From Spyradomonas excrementavium (GTDB lineage Bacteria; Cyanobacteriota; Vampirovibrionia; Gastranaerophilales; Gastranaerophilaceae), in the NCBI GenBank assembly GCA_018714005.1, contig DVOA01000110.1, forward strand, positions 1 to 10,361: DNA of 10,361 nucleotides, written 5' to 3'. A program made the position numbers and the translations under genes. This document shows, piece after piece, positions 1 through 5,912 of the stretch. Every line of letters begins with the position of its first letter. The stretch's first letter is position 1. The notes under the pieces are model-generated. The model was not told the origin of the DNA. It saw only the letters and a program-made list of their open reading frames with translations, and did no database searches.

Positions 1-8
1 AAATAACT

Positions 9-341
9 ATGAAAAACAAACTTGAAAAATATAATTGTCCGCTTGGTTTAACTCTCGGAGTTATTGGTGGGAAGTATAAGGTAATGATTATATGGTTTTT
101 GTATAAAAATAAAGTTTTAAGATACAATGAACTGCAGAAAGCCATAAATGGAATTACTCCTAAAATGTTGATTTCTCAGTTAAGAGAGCTTGAAAATGAC
201 GGAATACTTGAACGAAAAATCTATCCTGTTGTACCACCTAAAGTAGAATATTTTTTAACAATAAAAGGCGAAAGTTTAATTCCCATTTTATTAGAGATGA
301 GAAAATGGGGTGAAAAGTATGAAGAAGAAGTTTTGGCATAA
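9..341 (+). CDS. HxlR-family winged-helix transcriptional regulator
   Basis: A 110-residue protein, the usual size for HxlR/DUF24 regulators, which are dimeric winged-helix DNA-binding proteins often sensing electrophile or redox stress through a cysteine near the N-terminus. The family signature is visible: Cys10-Pro-Leu near the start, then GVIGGKYK (residues 17-24) matching the family's 'IGGKWK' motif. The winged helix follows, with LRYNELQKAINGITPKMLI (37-55) and LRELENDGILERK, ending in the 'PPKVEYFLTIKGESL' wing and start of the dimer helix. Cys10 lies where HypR and YodB of Bacillus carry their sensing cysteine, so redox or aldehyde sensing is possible but not shown. Only eight bases precede the ATG, so its ribosome binding site and its usual divergent target gene lie outside the window. 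The coding sequence is AT-rich like the neighbouring nuclease gene. Confidence 0.93.
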   Translation: MKNKLEKYNCPLGLTLGVIGGKYKVMIIWFLYKNKVLRYNELQKAINGITPKMLISQLRELENDGILERKIYPVVPPKVEYFLTIKGESLIPILLEMRKWGEKYEEEVLA

Positions 342-453
342 ATATATTTTGGCAAGTTTTTGTTTTGTACTTTCAATTCCATATTTATTAACCATATTAA
401 ACTTATCCAGTTCAGCCGTAAACGCGTCTATATCATTTATTCTATTTGTTTAA
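319..453 (+). CDS. Possible small hydrophobic peptide overlapping the regulator gene
   Basis: A 44-codon ORF starts at ATG 319, inside the last 23 bases of the HxlR gene and in another frame, and ends at TAA 451-453. GGGGTG (307-312) sits six bases upstream and could serve as a ribosome binding site, allowing translational coupling. The product begins MKKKFWHKYILASF, with a basic N-terminus followed by two hydrophobic stretches (about residues 9-28 and 35-44), so a small membrane peptide or an uncleaved signal anchor is conceivable. It might also be the surviving 5' end of a larger membrane-protein gene cut off by whatever brought in the nuclease gene. I do not recognise a family, and an ORF of this size can arise by chance in AT-rich DNA. 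Confidence 0.35.
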   Translation: MKKKFWHKYILASFCFVLSIPYLLTILNLSSSAVNASISFILFV

Positions 454-464
454 CCCTTTTTTGC

Positions 465-1931
465 CTATGTAATCTTCAATAATTGCTGGAATCTTATAAA
501 TAAATCATCATTTTGATTTATAAATTCTCTGTATTTATCCTCAAGATTATGTCTATTTCTTTTCAAATAGATATTTATAGATTGATTATTTGTTTTTGTT
601 TCACAAAATTGCGCACAAACAACTTTAGAAAGAGTTTCTCGGTCTTTTAAAATATTAGGATTCTTTGTGATTTCTTCTGCTAAAATTGAACTAAAAATGT
701 TACTTATAAAATACGGAGCGCAATTTTCAATGTACACATCGTATGTTTTGTAGGCTAGAAACATATTTATGAGTCTTTCCAAATTTTCATCTAGCATACA
801 TTTATATTCATCGTCTTCTTTTAAACTTTTAAATAGTAATGCTTTTATTTGATTTGTATATGAGATTGGGTCGTCTATAAAATTTTTACTCATTAAACTT
901 TTAAAAGAATTTTCGCTAATTTTCATAAATTTGTCAGCATTAAATTCTCTCTCCTGAAAGAATGGTATAAAAGCATTAAACGCTTTTTCGATATCTTTAT
1001 TATGAATACCACGCTCCTTAAGTATATTTTGCATATCTGATTGTGTTAATGTGATTGATTTACTGTGTTGCTTTTCTACGTGATTTCTTAAATCATAGCA
1101 ATAAGATTTTTCAAAATCCTCGCCTATATAATTAGTATTTAGTGAAATGATTAGGTTCAACGTGCCATAAAATGATATACAAGCAAATAACAATTTGTTT
1201 TTATTGTCCCCTTTTAAAAAAATTGTATGATAAATGCTATCCGTGCTATAAAAATCTTTTGGATAGAAATAATTAGTACAATCGCGCATTTCTTTGAATT
1301 TTAACTCTTTCAAGAAATTGATTTTTTCATTTACAAAAGCAATATCGAAATTATTATTTAAGTAGAATTCAAGAACTACCTTAAGAGAAGAATAGAAAGA
1401 CTTTTCATTAAACTGCGTTCTAAAACCCATGCAAGGATTTTTAATATCGATTATACTTTTTTCAAATTTATCGGCAAATTCATTAATTATTTTTTCTTCC
1501 TCATCAACAGGAATATTCAACTTTTTAATTTGTCCTCGACAAACATTCAAAATTTTTTGTTTTTTTAACTGTTTGTGTTTTTCATCAGAACTAAACATTC
1601 CCTTATAAGAAATCACAACCCCTTTTCTTTCAGGTTCGATTTTAATTATGTCTTCCGAATAGTATTCCCCGTCTGCTTCTCTAATTAGCGGTATACCATC
1701 AAATTGCATTTTGATGCTTGGGTTTTTCCCTCGTCTTTTCGGATTTAGAAAATTAGTACAGAACCTTAAATTTTCGCATAAATCAGCATCATATTTAGAG
1801 AATACATTGTTACAATTTTTGCAGAGCAATTTTTTAGATGTTAGCTTACCCCCTATACCATTAGGAATAATATGTTCTAATGTTTCATTTTTCTTAGTTA
1901 ATACTTCTCCACAGTAAAAACAAAAATTCAA
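465..1931 (-). CDS. HNH-family endonuclease (HNH_5-like zinc finger) with long unknown C-terminal region
   Basis: A 488-residue protein whose N-terminal ~50 residues match HNH_5-type nucleases: Cys4-x2-Cys7, then LEHIIP (18-23) with the catalytic-type His20, a GIGGK turn (25-29), Cys37-x2-Cys40-Asn41, and SKYD (45-48). The two CxxC pairs would bind a structural zinc, and His20 with Asn41 would form the beta-beta-alpha metal active site that cuts DNA. The remaining ~430 residues have no motif I can name, though the stretch SFYSSLKVVLEFYLNNNFD resembles a helix often found in large HNH_5 proteins. The start is TTG at 1931-1929: AGGAGG ends four bases upstream, no ATG lies nearby in frame, and Cys4 must be kept. 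The gene stands alone, opposite in strand to its neighbours, and is very AT-rich, which fits an accessory or defence-type nuclease acquired by transfer. The target and any partner are unknown. Confidence 0.85.
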   Translation of the reverse strand: MNFCFYCGEVLTKKNETLEHIIPNGIGGKLTSKKLLCKNCNNVFSKYDADLCENLRFCTNFLNPKRRGKNPSIKMQFDGIPLIREADGEYYSEDIIKIEPERKGVVISYKGMFSSDEKHKQLKKQKILNVCRGQIKKLNIPVDEEEKIINEFADKFEKSIIDIKNPCMGFRTQFNEKSFYSSLKVVLEFYLNNNFDIAFVNEKINFLKELKFKEMRDCTNYFYPKDFYSTDSIYHTIFLKGDNKNKLLFACISFYGTLNLIISLNTNYIGEDFEKSYCYDLRNHVEKQHSKSITLTQSDMQNILKERGIHNKDIEKAFNAFIPFFQEREFNADKFMKISENSFKSLMSKNFIDDPISYTNQIKALLFKSLKEDDEYKCMLDENLERLINMFLAYKTYDVYIENCAPYFISNIFSSILAEEITKNPNILKDRETLSKVVCAQFCETKTNNQSINIYLKRNRHNLEDKYREFINQNDDLFIRFQQLLKIT

Positions 1932-1935
1932 AAAA

Positions 1936-1941
1936 CCTCCT
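1936..1941 (-). promoter_or_regulatory. Shine-Dalgarno AGGAGG that fixes the TTG start of the HNH gene
   Basis: On the minus strand AGGAGG is followed by four T residues and then TTG. This perfect ribosome binding site selects a non-ATG start, and translation from it just preserves the first zinc-binding cysteine at residue 4. Confidence 0.8.
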
Positions 1942-2133
1942 ATGATATTTTATGAACACTTGTCTATAAGCATAACACAAAAAACATATACTAGATATCT
2001 TATGAAAAAATTTAAAAATAGATATTTGAAAGAATTAGCAGCTGTTTCATCTGTTTTAGTTTGTTCACGTTTATCTGAACCGCCTTACTTCCTGCTTATG
2101 TTTTAATGACCTATTAGTCGGAAATAAAACAAA

Positions 2134-2324
2134 GTCGGTTGGGCATACTTGCCCAACAATTCAAGTTTTTGGGTGGTAAGAAGAAGTTTAGTTATACAGA
2201 TTTCAAGACGGTCTTTTAATTGTCAGGGGTAAATATCATTTATATTAAAAACCCGGAATTTGCCCGTAAATACTAAGTTCTATTTGAAAAATTTGTAGTT
2301 GTTTGGCAAGTATGCCCAACCGAC
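2134..2324. mobile_element. 191-bp MITE-like element with 26-bp terminal inverted repeats
   Basis: The left end 2134-2159 and the right end 2299-2324 are inverted copies matching at 25 of 26 positions. The outer 20 bases (GTCGGTTGGGCATACTTGCC on the left) are perfect. Each end also contains its own hairpin: GTTGGGCA-TACT-TGCCCAAC at 2138-2157 (8 bp) and the same with one mismatch at 2301-2320. The ~140 bp between the ends contain no ORF. Short length, long terminal inverted repeats and no coding capacity are what a miniature inverted-repeat element shows. I see no clear target-site duplication directly next to the ends. An alternative is a structured RNA or paired regulator sites, and no transposase in this window could mobilise it. 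Confidence 0.5.
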
Positions 2325-2387
2325 AGGTTTAATTTATGTACTTTTATTAAGAGATTGAGCGTTTAATGCTGTATTTTGGCACACCAG

Positions 2388-2416
2388 TTGACTAGATATC
2401 AGGCATATGTATTAAT
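2388..2416 (+). promoter_or_regulatory. Promoter of the small racemase-like gene
   Basis: TTGACT (2388-2393) is a five-of-six match to the -35 consensus. After exactly 17 bases comes ATTAAT (2411-2416) as the -10, preceded by TG at 2408-2409, which makes an extended -10. Transcription would begin near 2423, giving a leader of about 45 bases that contains the stem-loop at 2433-2453. A perfect TATAAT at 2420-2425 is too far from TTGACT to pair with it and may act alone. Confidence 0.5.
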
Positions 2417-2432
2417 ATATATAATTTATGGC

Positions 2433-2453
2433 CTACCGAATACTTTTTGGTAG
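2433..2453 (+). promoter_or_regulatory. Stem-loop in the leader just upstream of the racemase-like gene
   Basis: CTACCGAA (2433-2440) pairs with TTTGGTAG (2446-2453) in an 8-bp stem including one G-U pair, with loop TACTT. It ends five bases before the GGGTG ribosome binding site (2459-2463) of the gene at 2469. No T-run follows, so it is not a terminator. An effect on mRNA stability or translation is possible but not shown. Confidence 0.4.
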
Positions 2454-2468
2454 CTAACGGGTGAAAAA

Positions 2469-2822
2469 ATGAATAAAAATGATACTTTTCCGGATTCAAC
2501 GGATTGGGACGAGAGATGTACTATGTTAATTTCGGAATTAAGAAAGAAAAATGTTAAAAAGATAGCGTTGGTCGGCATAAGGGATTATATTTTTGAAACA
2601 TTTCTTGCGCGGGCGTTTTGGAAAGCAGGGATTGCGACAATAATACCGGAATTTCGGGCAAGGGATGAGATTAGAGAATGCCAAAGTGGTGAAGATTTGC
2701 GTCCGTTTTTAACAAAATATTCAAAACTCGGTGCAGAAGCCGTAATTTGCGAGAATTCCGAGGTTCATAATGCGGCATGTGAATGCGGAATATGCGCCCG
2801 GATGATTAATTTAAACAAATAA
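2469..2822 (+). CDS. Small Rossmann-like protein resembling half of an Asp/Glu racemase
   Basis: A 117-residue protein I cannot assign firmly. By eye it follows the C-terminal half of aspartate/glutamate racemases (RacX/YgeA type, normally about 230 residues). KKIALVGIRD (30-39) corresponds to their 'kkvgLLGT' strand, KAGIATIIP (52-60) to 'GieviiP', and GAEAVICENSEV (88-99) to 'GAEAVILGCTEI'. At the last site the catalytic GCTE motif reads ENSE, so the active-site cysteine is missing and racemase activity is unlikely. The C-terminus instead carries a cysteine cluster (Cys94, Cys104, Cys106, Cys109), which may bind a metal or be incidental. The start is supported by GGGTG six bases before ATG, with a promoter further upstream. 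It could be a decayed or repurposed racemase domain, or an unrelated Rossmann-like protein. Neighbouring genes give no clue to its role. Confidence 0.65.
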   Translation: MNKNDTFPDSTDWDERCTMLISELRKKNVKKIALVGIRDYIFETFLARAFWKAGIATIIPEFRARDEIRECQSGEDLRPFLTKYSKLGAEAVICENSEVHNAACECGICARMINLNK

Positions 2823-2880
2823 AAAAGATTATTTGACAGATTTGCATGGAAAGCATTTTTTGAACCGTCATGTTGAATTT

Positions 2881-2911
2881 AACCGATTTTTATTCTATTA
2901 GGCGGTTTTTT
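2881..2911 (+). terminator. Weak candidate terminator after the racemase-like gene
   Basis: AACCG (2881-2885) can pair with CGGTT (2903-2907), followed by a T-run to 2911. The stem is only five base pairs with a 17-base loop, so this is marginal. The rest of 2823-3021 shows no gene, and no convincing promoter for the MATE gene was found there. Confidence 0.28.
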
Positions 2912-3021
2912 CACATTTCCGGAGATATTTATAGCATATATAAACACAAAGCCTCCCCAAAGCACATAGAAATGATTTATTTATATAGTAAAATAACTGT
3001 ATTAAATAAGGTTTTTTACAA

Positions 3022-4419
3022 ATGATAAACGACATGACAAAAGGCGCTCCGCTGAAACTGCTGCTGCTTTTCTCAGTGCCGCTCCTGATAGGTAATATAT
3101 TTCAACAGTTATACAACATAGCTGATATTGTGATTGTAGGCAGAACGCTCGGAATGAACGCGCTTGCAGCTGTCGGCGCAACTTCACCTGTGTTCTTTTT
3201 TCTGATGTTTGTGGTTGTGGGGCTGACAAACGGCTTTGCAGTCATAACAGGACAGCGTTTCGGAGCTAAAGACCCTGTCGGAGTAAGGCGTTCAGTGACT
3301 GTTTCGACGGTTTTAAGCAGTGTTTTTACCATTGTTTTTTCTGTTTTGCTGGGCCTTTTTATGAATGTTATTCTGGGATGGATGAATGTTCCGCGCGAGA
3401 TTTACAAAGACGCTTTCTGGTACATCCAAATCGTCGTAGCCGGCTTAATCAGCGCAAATGCCTACAATCTGCTCGCAAGCATAGTCAGAGCGCTCGGTGA
3501 CAGCAAAACGCCGTTGTATTTTCTGATATTTGCCTCACTTTTGAATATCGTTCTTGCGCTTTTATTCATCTTGAAATTCGGCTGGGGCGTGCCGGGCTCT
3601 GCGGTTGCGGTGGTGATTTCACAGGCGGTTTCTGCTTGTTTGTGCGTAGTTTATGTAAAAAAACGTTTTCCCATCCTGCATTTGAAGCTTGATGACTGGA
3701 AATTTGCAATAAAAAAGGAAAGTATCCCATTTGCAATGGAACATTTAAAGGTCGGAATCCCAATGGCGCTGCAGTATTCAATCCTCGGAATCGGAATTTT
3801 GATTATTCAGAGTGTTTGCAACACTTTTGGCCCTGATGTAATTGCGGCATTCACGGCAGCCTTGAGAATAGAGCAAATAGCGACCCTGCCAATGGTATCT
3901 TTCGGCGTGGCGCTCGCTGCATACACAGCGCAGAACTTTGGCGCAAACAATTACTCCAGAATCCGCGCCGGAGTAAAAAGAAGCTCGCTTATAAACATCA
4001 GTTTAAGCATTATCATGGCAATTTTGATACATTTTTGGGGAAGTAACGTTGTGGGAATTTTCCTCGGGCAGGCGGAAACAGAAATTATCAAAATAGCACG
4101 CGAATACCTGTGGATTAGCACAATTTTCTATTTTTTCCTCGGGCAAATTTTTATTTTCAGAAACGCTCTGCAAGGCATGGGCGAAGCAGTCCTCCCGCTT
4201 GCTGCAAGCATTGCAGAACTTGTCATTCGTTCGTTTGCGGCGGTTTATCTTGCCGTAAAATTCAGCTATTTTGGCATTTTTTATGCAGGGCCGATTGCCT
4301 GGGTCACAGCTTCGACAATCCTTGCCGCCGGATATTTTGCCTGCTTTTTTAAAATCATCAAAAAAGCCCGTTGTTGCGTTCGTGCGCAAAGAAAGCAGCA
4401 AAACGATGCAGCTGCATAG
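3022..4419 (+). CDS. MATE-family multidrug/Na+ efflux transporter
   Basis: A 465-residue inner-membrane protein, typical for MATE exporters, which expel drugs or metabolites in exchange for Na+ or H+. The N-terminus NDMTKGAPLKLL...PLLIGNIFQQLYNIADIVIVGR is the diagnostic opening of the NorM/DinF-like branch. Asp35 and Gly40-Arg41 lie in and after the first membrane helix. AAVGATSP and ITGQRFGAKD complete the first repeat. The second MatE repeat starts near residue 240 (VGIPMALQYS) and continues through SFGVALAAYTAQNFGANNYSRI. About 12 hydrophobic segments can be counted. The tail after the last helix is short and basic (KKARCCVRAQRKQQN). The only ribosome-binding-like sequence is AAGG 11 bases before the ATG, but the start agrees with family N-termini. 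The gene runs into DUF486 tail to tail with zero bases between stop codons. Substrate unknown. Confidence 0.95.
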   Translation: MINDMTKGAPLKLLLLFSVPLLIGNIFQQLYNIADIVIVGRTLGMNALAAVGATSPVFFFLMFVVVGLTNGFAVITGQRFGAKDPVGVRRSVTVSTVLSSVFTIVFSVLLGLFMNVILGWMNVPREIYKDAFWYIQIVVAGLISANAYNLLASIVRALGDSKTPLYFLIFASLLNIVLALLFILKFGWGVPGSAVAVVISQAVSACLCVVYVKKRFPILHLKLDDWKFAIKKESIPFAMEHLKVGIPMALQYSILGIGILIIQSVCNTFGPDVIAAFTAALRIEQIATLPMVSFGVALAAYTAQNFGANNYSRIRAGVKRSSLINISLSIIMAILIHFWGSNVVGIFLGQAETEIIKIAREYLWISTIFYFFLGQIFIFRNALQGMGEAVLPLAASIAELVIRSFAAVYLAVKFSYFGIFYAGPIAWVTASTILAAGYFACFFKIIKKARCCVRAQRKQQNDAAA

Positions 4420-4758
4420 CTATTTATGGAAAATAAAGCACGCAGCAAGGATTATAAACACAAAACCTACAAGATAGTTCCATTTGAACTGCTCTTTTAA
4501 ATACATCACGGAAAAACCGCTAAAAACAAGAAGAGTAATAATCTCCTGAATCGTTTTCAGCTGCGCAGCGCTGTAAACAGAATGCCCGAAGCGGTTTGCC
4601 GGAACCTGAAAACAGTATTCAAAAAAAGCAATGCCCCAGCTCACCAGAATCACAAGAAAAATCGGCGCAGCTTTGAACTTCAAATGTCCATACCAGGCAA
4701 AAGTCATAAATATATTTGAAATTGTTAAAAGCAAAATCGGTGCTGCATATCTAATCAT
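4420..4758 (-). CDS. DUF486 / DMT-like small four-helix membrane protein
   Basis: A 112-residue membrane protein of the DUF486 (PF04342) group, distantly related to drug/metabolite transporters of the small-multidrug-resistance size. Family hallmarks are clear: LTISNIFMTFAWYGHLKFK near the N-terminus, then LVSWGIAFFEYCFQVPANR, SAAQLKTIQEIITLLVF and MYLKEQFKWNYLVGF. Four hydrophobic segments are visible. The function is unknown in the family. The reading frame stays open upstream to 4959, but that extension runs through the rex gene on the other strand, and all homology starts at the ATG at 4758-4756. No ribosome binding site precedes this ATG, yet TATAAT (4765-4770, minus strand) lies so close that transcription would begin at or next to it, suggesting a leaderless message. 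It is divergent from rex and convergent with the MATE gene. Confidence 0.88.
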   Translation of the reverse strand: MIRYAAPILLLTISNIFMTFAWYGHLKFKAAPIFLVILVSWGIAFFEYCFQVPANRFGHSVYSAAQLKTIQEIITLLVFSGFSVMYLKEQFKWNYLVGFVFIILAACFIFHK

Positions 4759-4764
4759 AGAAAA

Positions 4765-4770
4765 ATTATA
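4765..4770 (-). promoter_or_regulatory. Perfect -10 TATAAT giving a possibly leaderless DUF486 transcript
   Basis: On the minus strand TATAAT is followed by six bases and then ATG, placing the expected transcription start at the A of the start codon. No good -35 is seen at 16-18 bases upstream; the sequence there is a T-run. Confidence 0.45.
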
Positions 4771-4794
4771 GAACAAAAATGCTTTTAGAAAAAA

Positions 4795-4825
4795 TCGTGA
4801 TTTTTTTCGTGATTTAGTGTAGAAT
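4795..4825 (+). promoter_or_regulatory. rex promoter with tandem TCGTGATTT repeats (candidate operator)
   Basis: TAGAAT (4820-4825) is a good -10 for rex, about 20 bases before the start codon. Upstream, TCGTGATTT occurs twice in direct orientation at 4795-4803 and 4807-4815, covering the -35 position and the spacer. TCGTGA resembles the half-site of the Rex operator (TTGTGA-N6-TCACAA) and the two copies have exactly the six-base spacing. However, they are direct rather than inverted, so Rex autoregulation is only a possibility. Confidence 0.4.
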
Positions 4826-4845
4826 AGGGAAACATTGAGGTGAAA

Positions 4846-5466
4846 ATGAGCAAAAATATACCCGAAAAAGTCACAAACCGCCTTACTCTGTATCACAGCA
4901 TCCTCGCTGAATACATTGAACACGGCCAGGAGTACATTTCCAGCCCTCAAATCGCACAAAGGCTGGGGATTGACGACTCACAGGTAAGAAAAGATTTTAA
5001 ACTCCTGAATAACGCGGGAAAATGCCGTGTCGGCTATATTGTCAGAGAGCTGAAAGATTCTATTGAAAAAACGCTCGGTTTTACCAAAGCAAAAGACGCT
5101 TTTATTGTCGGAGCAGGGCATTTGGGGCTTGCGCTGGCAAAATATGACAATTTTAACAGCTACGGGCTGAATATTCTTGCGCTTTTTGACAATGACCCTC
5201 AAAAAATCGACCTGACCGTCAATAACAAACAGATTTTTCACACCTCAAAGCTGCCCAATCTCGCCGAAAGGCTCAATGTGGATATTGCGATTTTAACCGT
5301 TCCAAGGCAGTACGCGCAGGAGGTTGCGGATTTTTTGATAGATTCAAACATCAAATACATCTGGAACTTCACGCCTGCGGTTCTTGTTGTTCCGGAGCAT
5401 ATAAAAGTGTGGAACGAAAATCTCATCGCAAGTTTTCTTCAGTTCGCCTGCAAAGAAATAGTTTAG
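4846..5466 (+). CDS. rex: Redox-sensing transcriptional repressor Rex
   Basis: A 206-residue Rex protein, the usual length. Rex is a homodimeric repressor that binds DNA when the NADH/NAD+ ratio is low and leaves it when NADH rises, controlling fermentative and respiratory genes. The N-terminal winged helix (to about residue 68) includes SSPQIAQRLGIDDSQVRKDF, the family's recognition region with its conserved VRKD. The Rossmann NAD(H) domain follows, with glycine motif GAGHLG (89-94) and Asp115 at the end of the second strand. The C-terminal part includes IWNFTPAVLVVPEHIKV and a final helix that normally swaps between subunits. A GTG at 4840 is in frame, but it lies within the GAGGTG ribosome binding site (4837-4842) of the ATG at 4846, which is therefore chosen. 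It forms an operon with the metalloregulator gene 12 bp downstream. The target genes are not in view except perhaps its own promoter. Confidence 0.96.
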   Translation: MSKNIPEKVTNRLTLYHSILAEYIEHGQEYISSPQIAQRLGIDDSQVRKDFKLLNNAGKCRVGYIVRELKDSIEKTLGFTKAKDAFIVGAGHLGLALAKYDNFNSYGLNILALFDNDPQKIDLTVNNKQIFHTSKLPNLAERLNVDIAILTVPRQYAQEVADFLIDSNIKYIWNFTPAVLVVPEHIKVWNENLIASFLQFACKEIV

Positions 5467-5478
5467 TAAGGAGGTAAA

Positions 5479-5907
5479 ATGGAAAAACTTTCATCAAGCC
5501 TTGAAGATTACCTCGAAACTATTTATAACGAAGTGCAAAAAAACGGTTTTGCCAAGGTTACTGATATTTCAAAAATTTTAAATGTAAAAAAAGCCTCTGT
5601 TACCGGCGCGCTCAATAGTTTAACCGCAAAAAAACTGATTAATTACGCGCCGTATTCGGCAATCACGCTCACAGCGCAGGGAGAAAAGCTGGCAAAAGAA
5701 ATCTTCAAACGCCATGAAACTATGGCTGATTTTTTCTCAAAACTCCTCCATCTTCCTCCGGAAGAAGCCGCTTTAAACGCCTGCAAAATGGAGCACATCA
5801 TGTCAGAAGAAATGTTTAGCAGAATTTCAAAATTTTCGGAATTTATTCAGCGATATTCCGATGAAAACAAGGATTTTGGCAAAAAAATCAAGGAATTGTA
5901 TAATTAG
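5479..5907 (+). CDS. DtxR/MntR-family metal-dependent transcriptional regulator
   Basis: A 142-residue regulator of MntR size, lacking the SH3-like third domain of DtxR. These dimers repress metal-uptake genes when loaded with Mn2+ or Fe2+. The winged helix spans about residues 4-65 (SSLEDYLETIYNEV...VTDISKILNVKKASVTGALNSL). The dimerisation and metal-binding domain follows, with FKRHETMADFF (76-86). Aligned by eye, Asp10 and Glu13 match MntR Asp8 and Glu11, and His79 matches MntR His77. The third site reads Cys102-x2-Glu105-His106, with the cysteine of iron-type DtxR/IdeR instead of MntR's Glu99. This mix of an MntR-like Asp and a DtxR-like Cys leaves the metal (Fe or Mn) open. AAGGAGGT lies three bases upstream of the ATG. 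It is the second gene of the rex operon, and a palindrome just downstream is a candidate operator. Confidence 0.93.
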   Translation: MEKLSSSLEDYLETIYNEVQKNGFAKVTDISKILNVKKASVTGALNSLTAKKLINYAPYSAITLTAQGEKLAKEIFKRHETMADFFSKLLHLPPEEAALNACKMEHIMSEEMFSRISKFSEFIQRYSDENKDFGKKIKELYN

Positions 5908-5912
5908 CCGGC

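Larger units (their letters stand above)
1932..2468. other. Gene-poor AT-rich region with an inverted-repeat element and a promoter
   Basis: No convincing gene lies here. The region holds the leader of the HNH gene (minus strand), a 191-bp inverted-repeat element (2134-2324), and the promoter and stem-loop of the next gene. A 34-codon ORF (2002-2106, +) has no ribosome binding site and is not called. The 10-mer ACTAGATATC occurs twice in direct orientation, at 1990-1999 and 2391-2400, flanking the element at a distance. This could be chance in AT-rich DNA. Confidence 0.6.

Noticed and set aside
2002..2106. 34-codon ORF (MKKFKNRYLKEL...) resembling a small peptide gene
   Set aside because: No ribosome binding site before its ATG, no maturation or export genes nearby, and such ORFs are expected by chance in this AT-rich stretch.
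4759..4959. 67-residue N-terminal extension of the DUF486 protein
   Set aside because: It runs antisense through the rex start region and its promoter, and family similarity begins only at the ATG at 4758.
5905..5912. AGCCGGCT palindrome as terminator of the rex-metalloregulator operon
   Set aside because: It is a loopless 8-bp palindrome with no T-run directly after it, so it is a poor terminator candidate.
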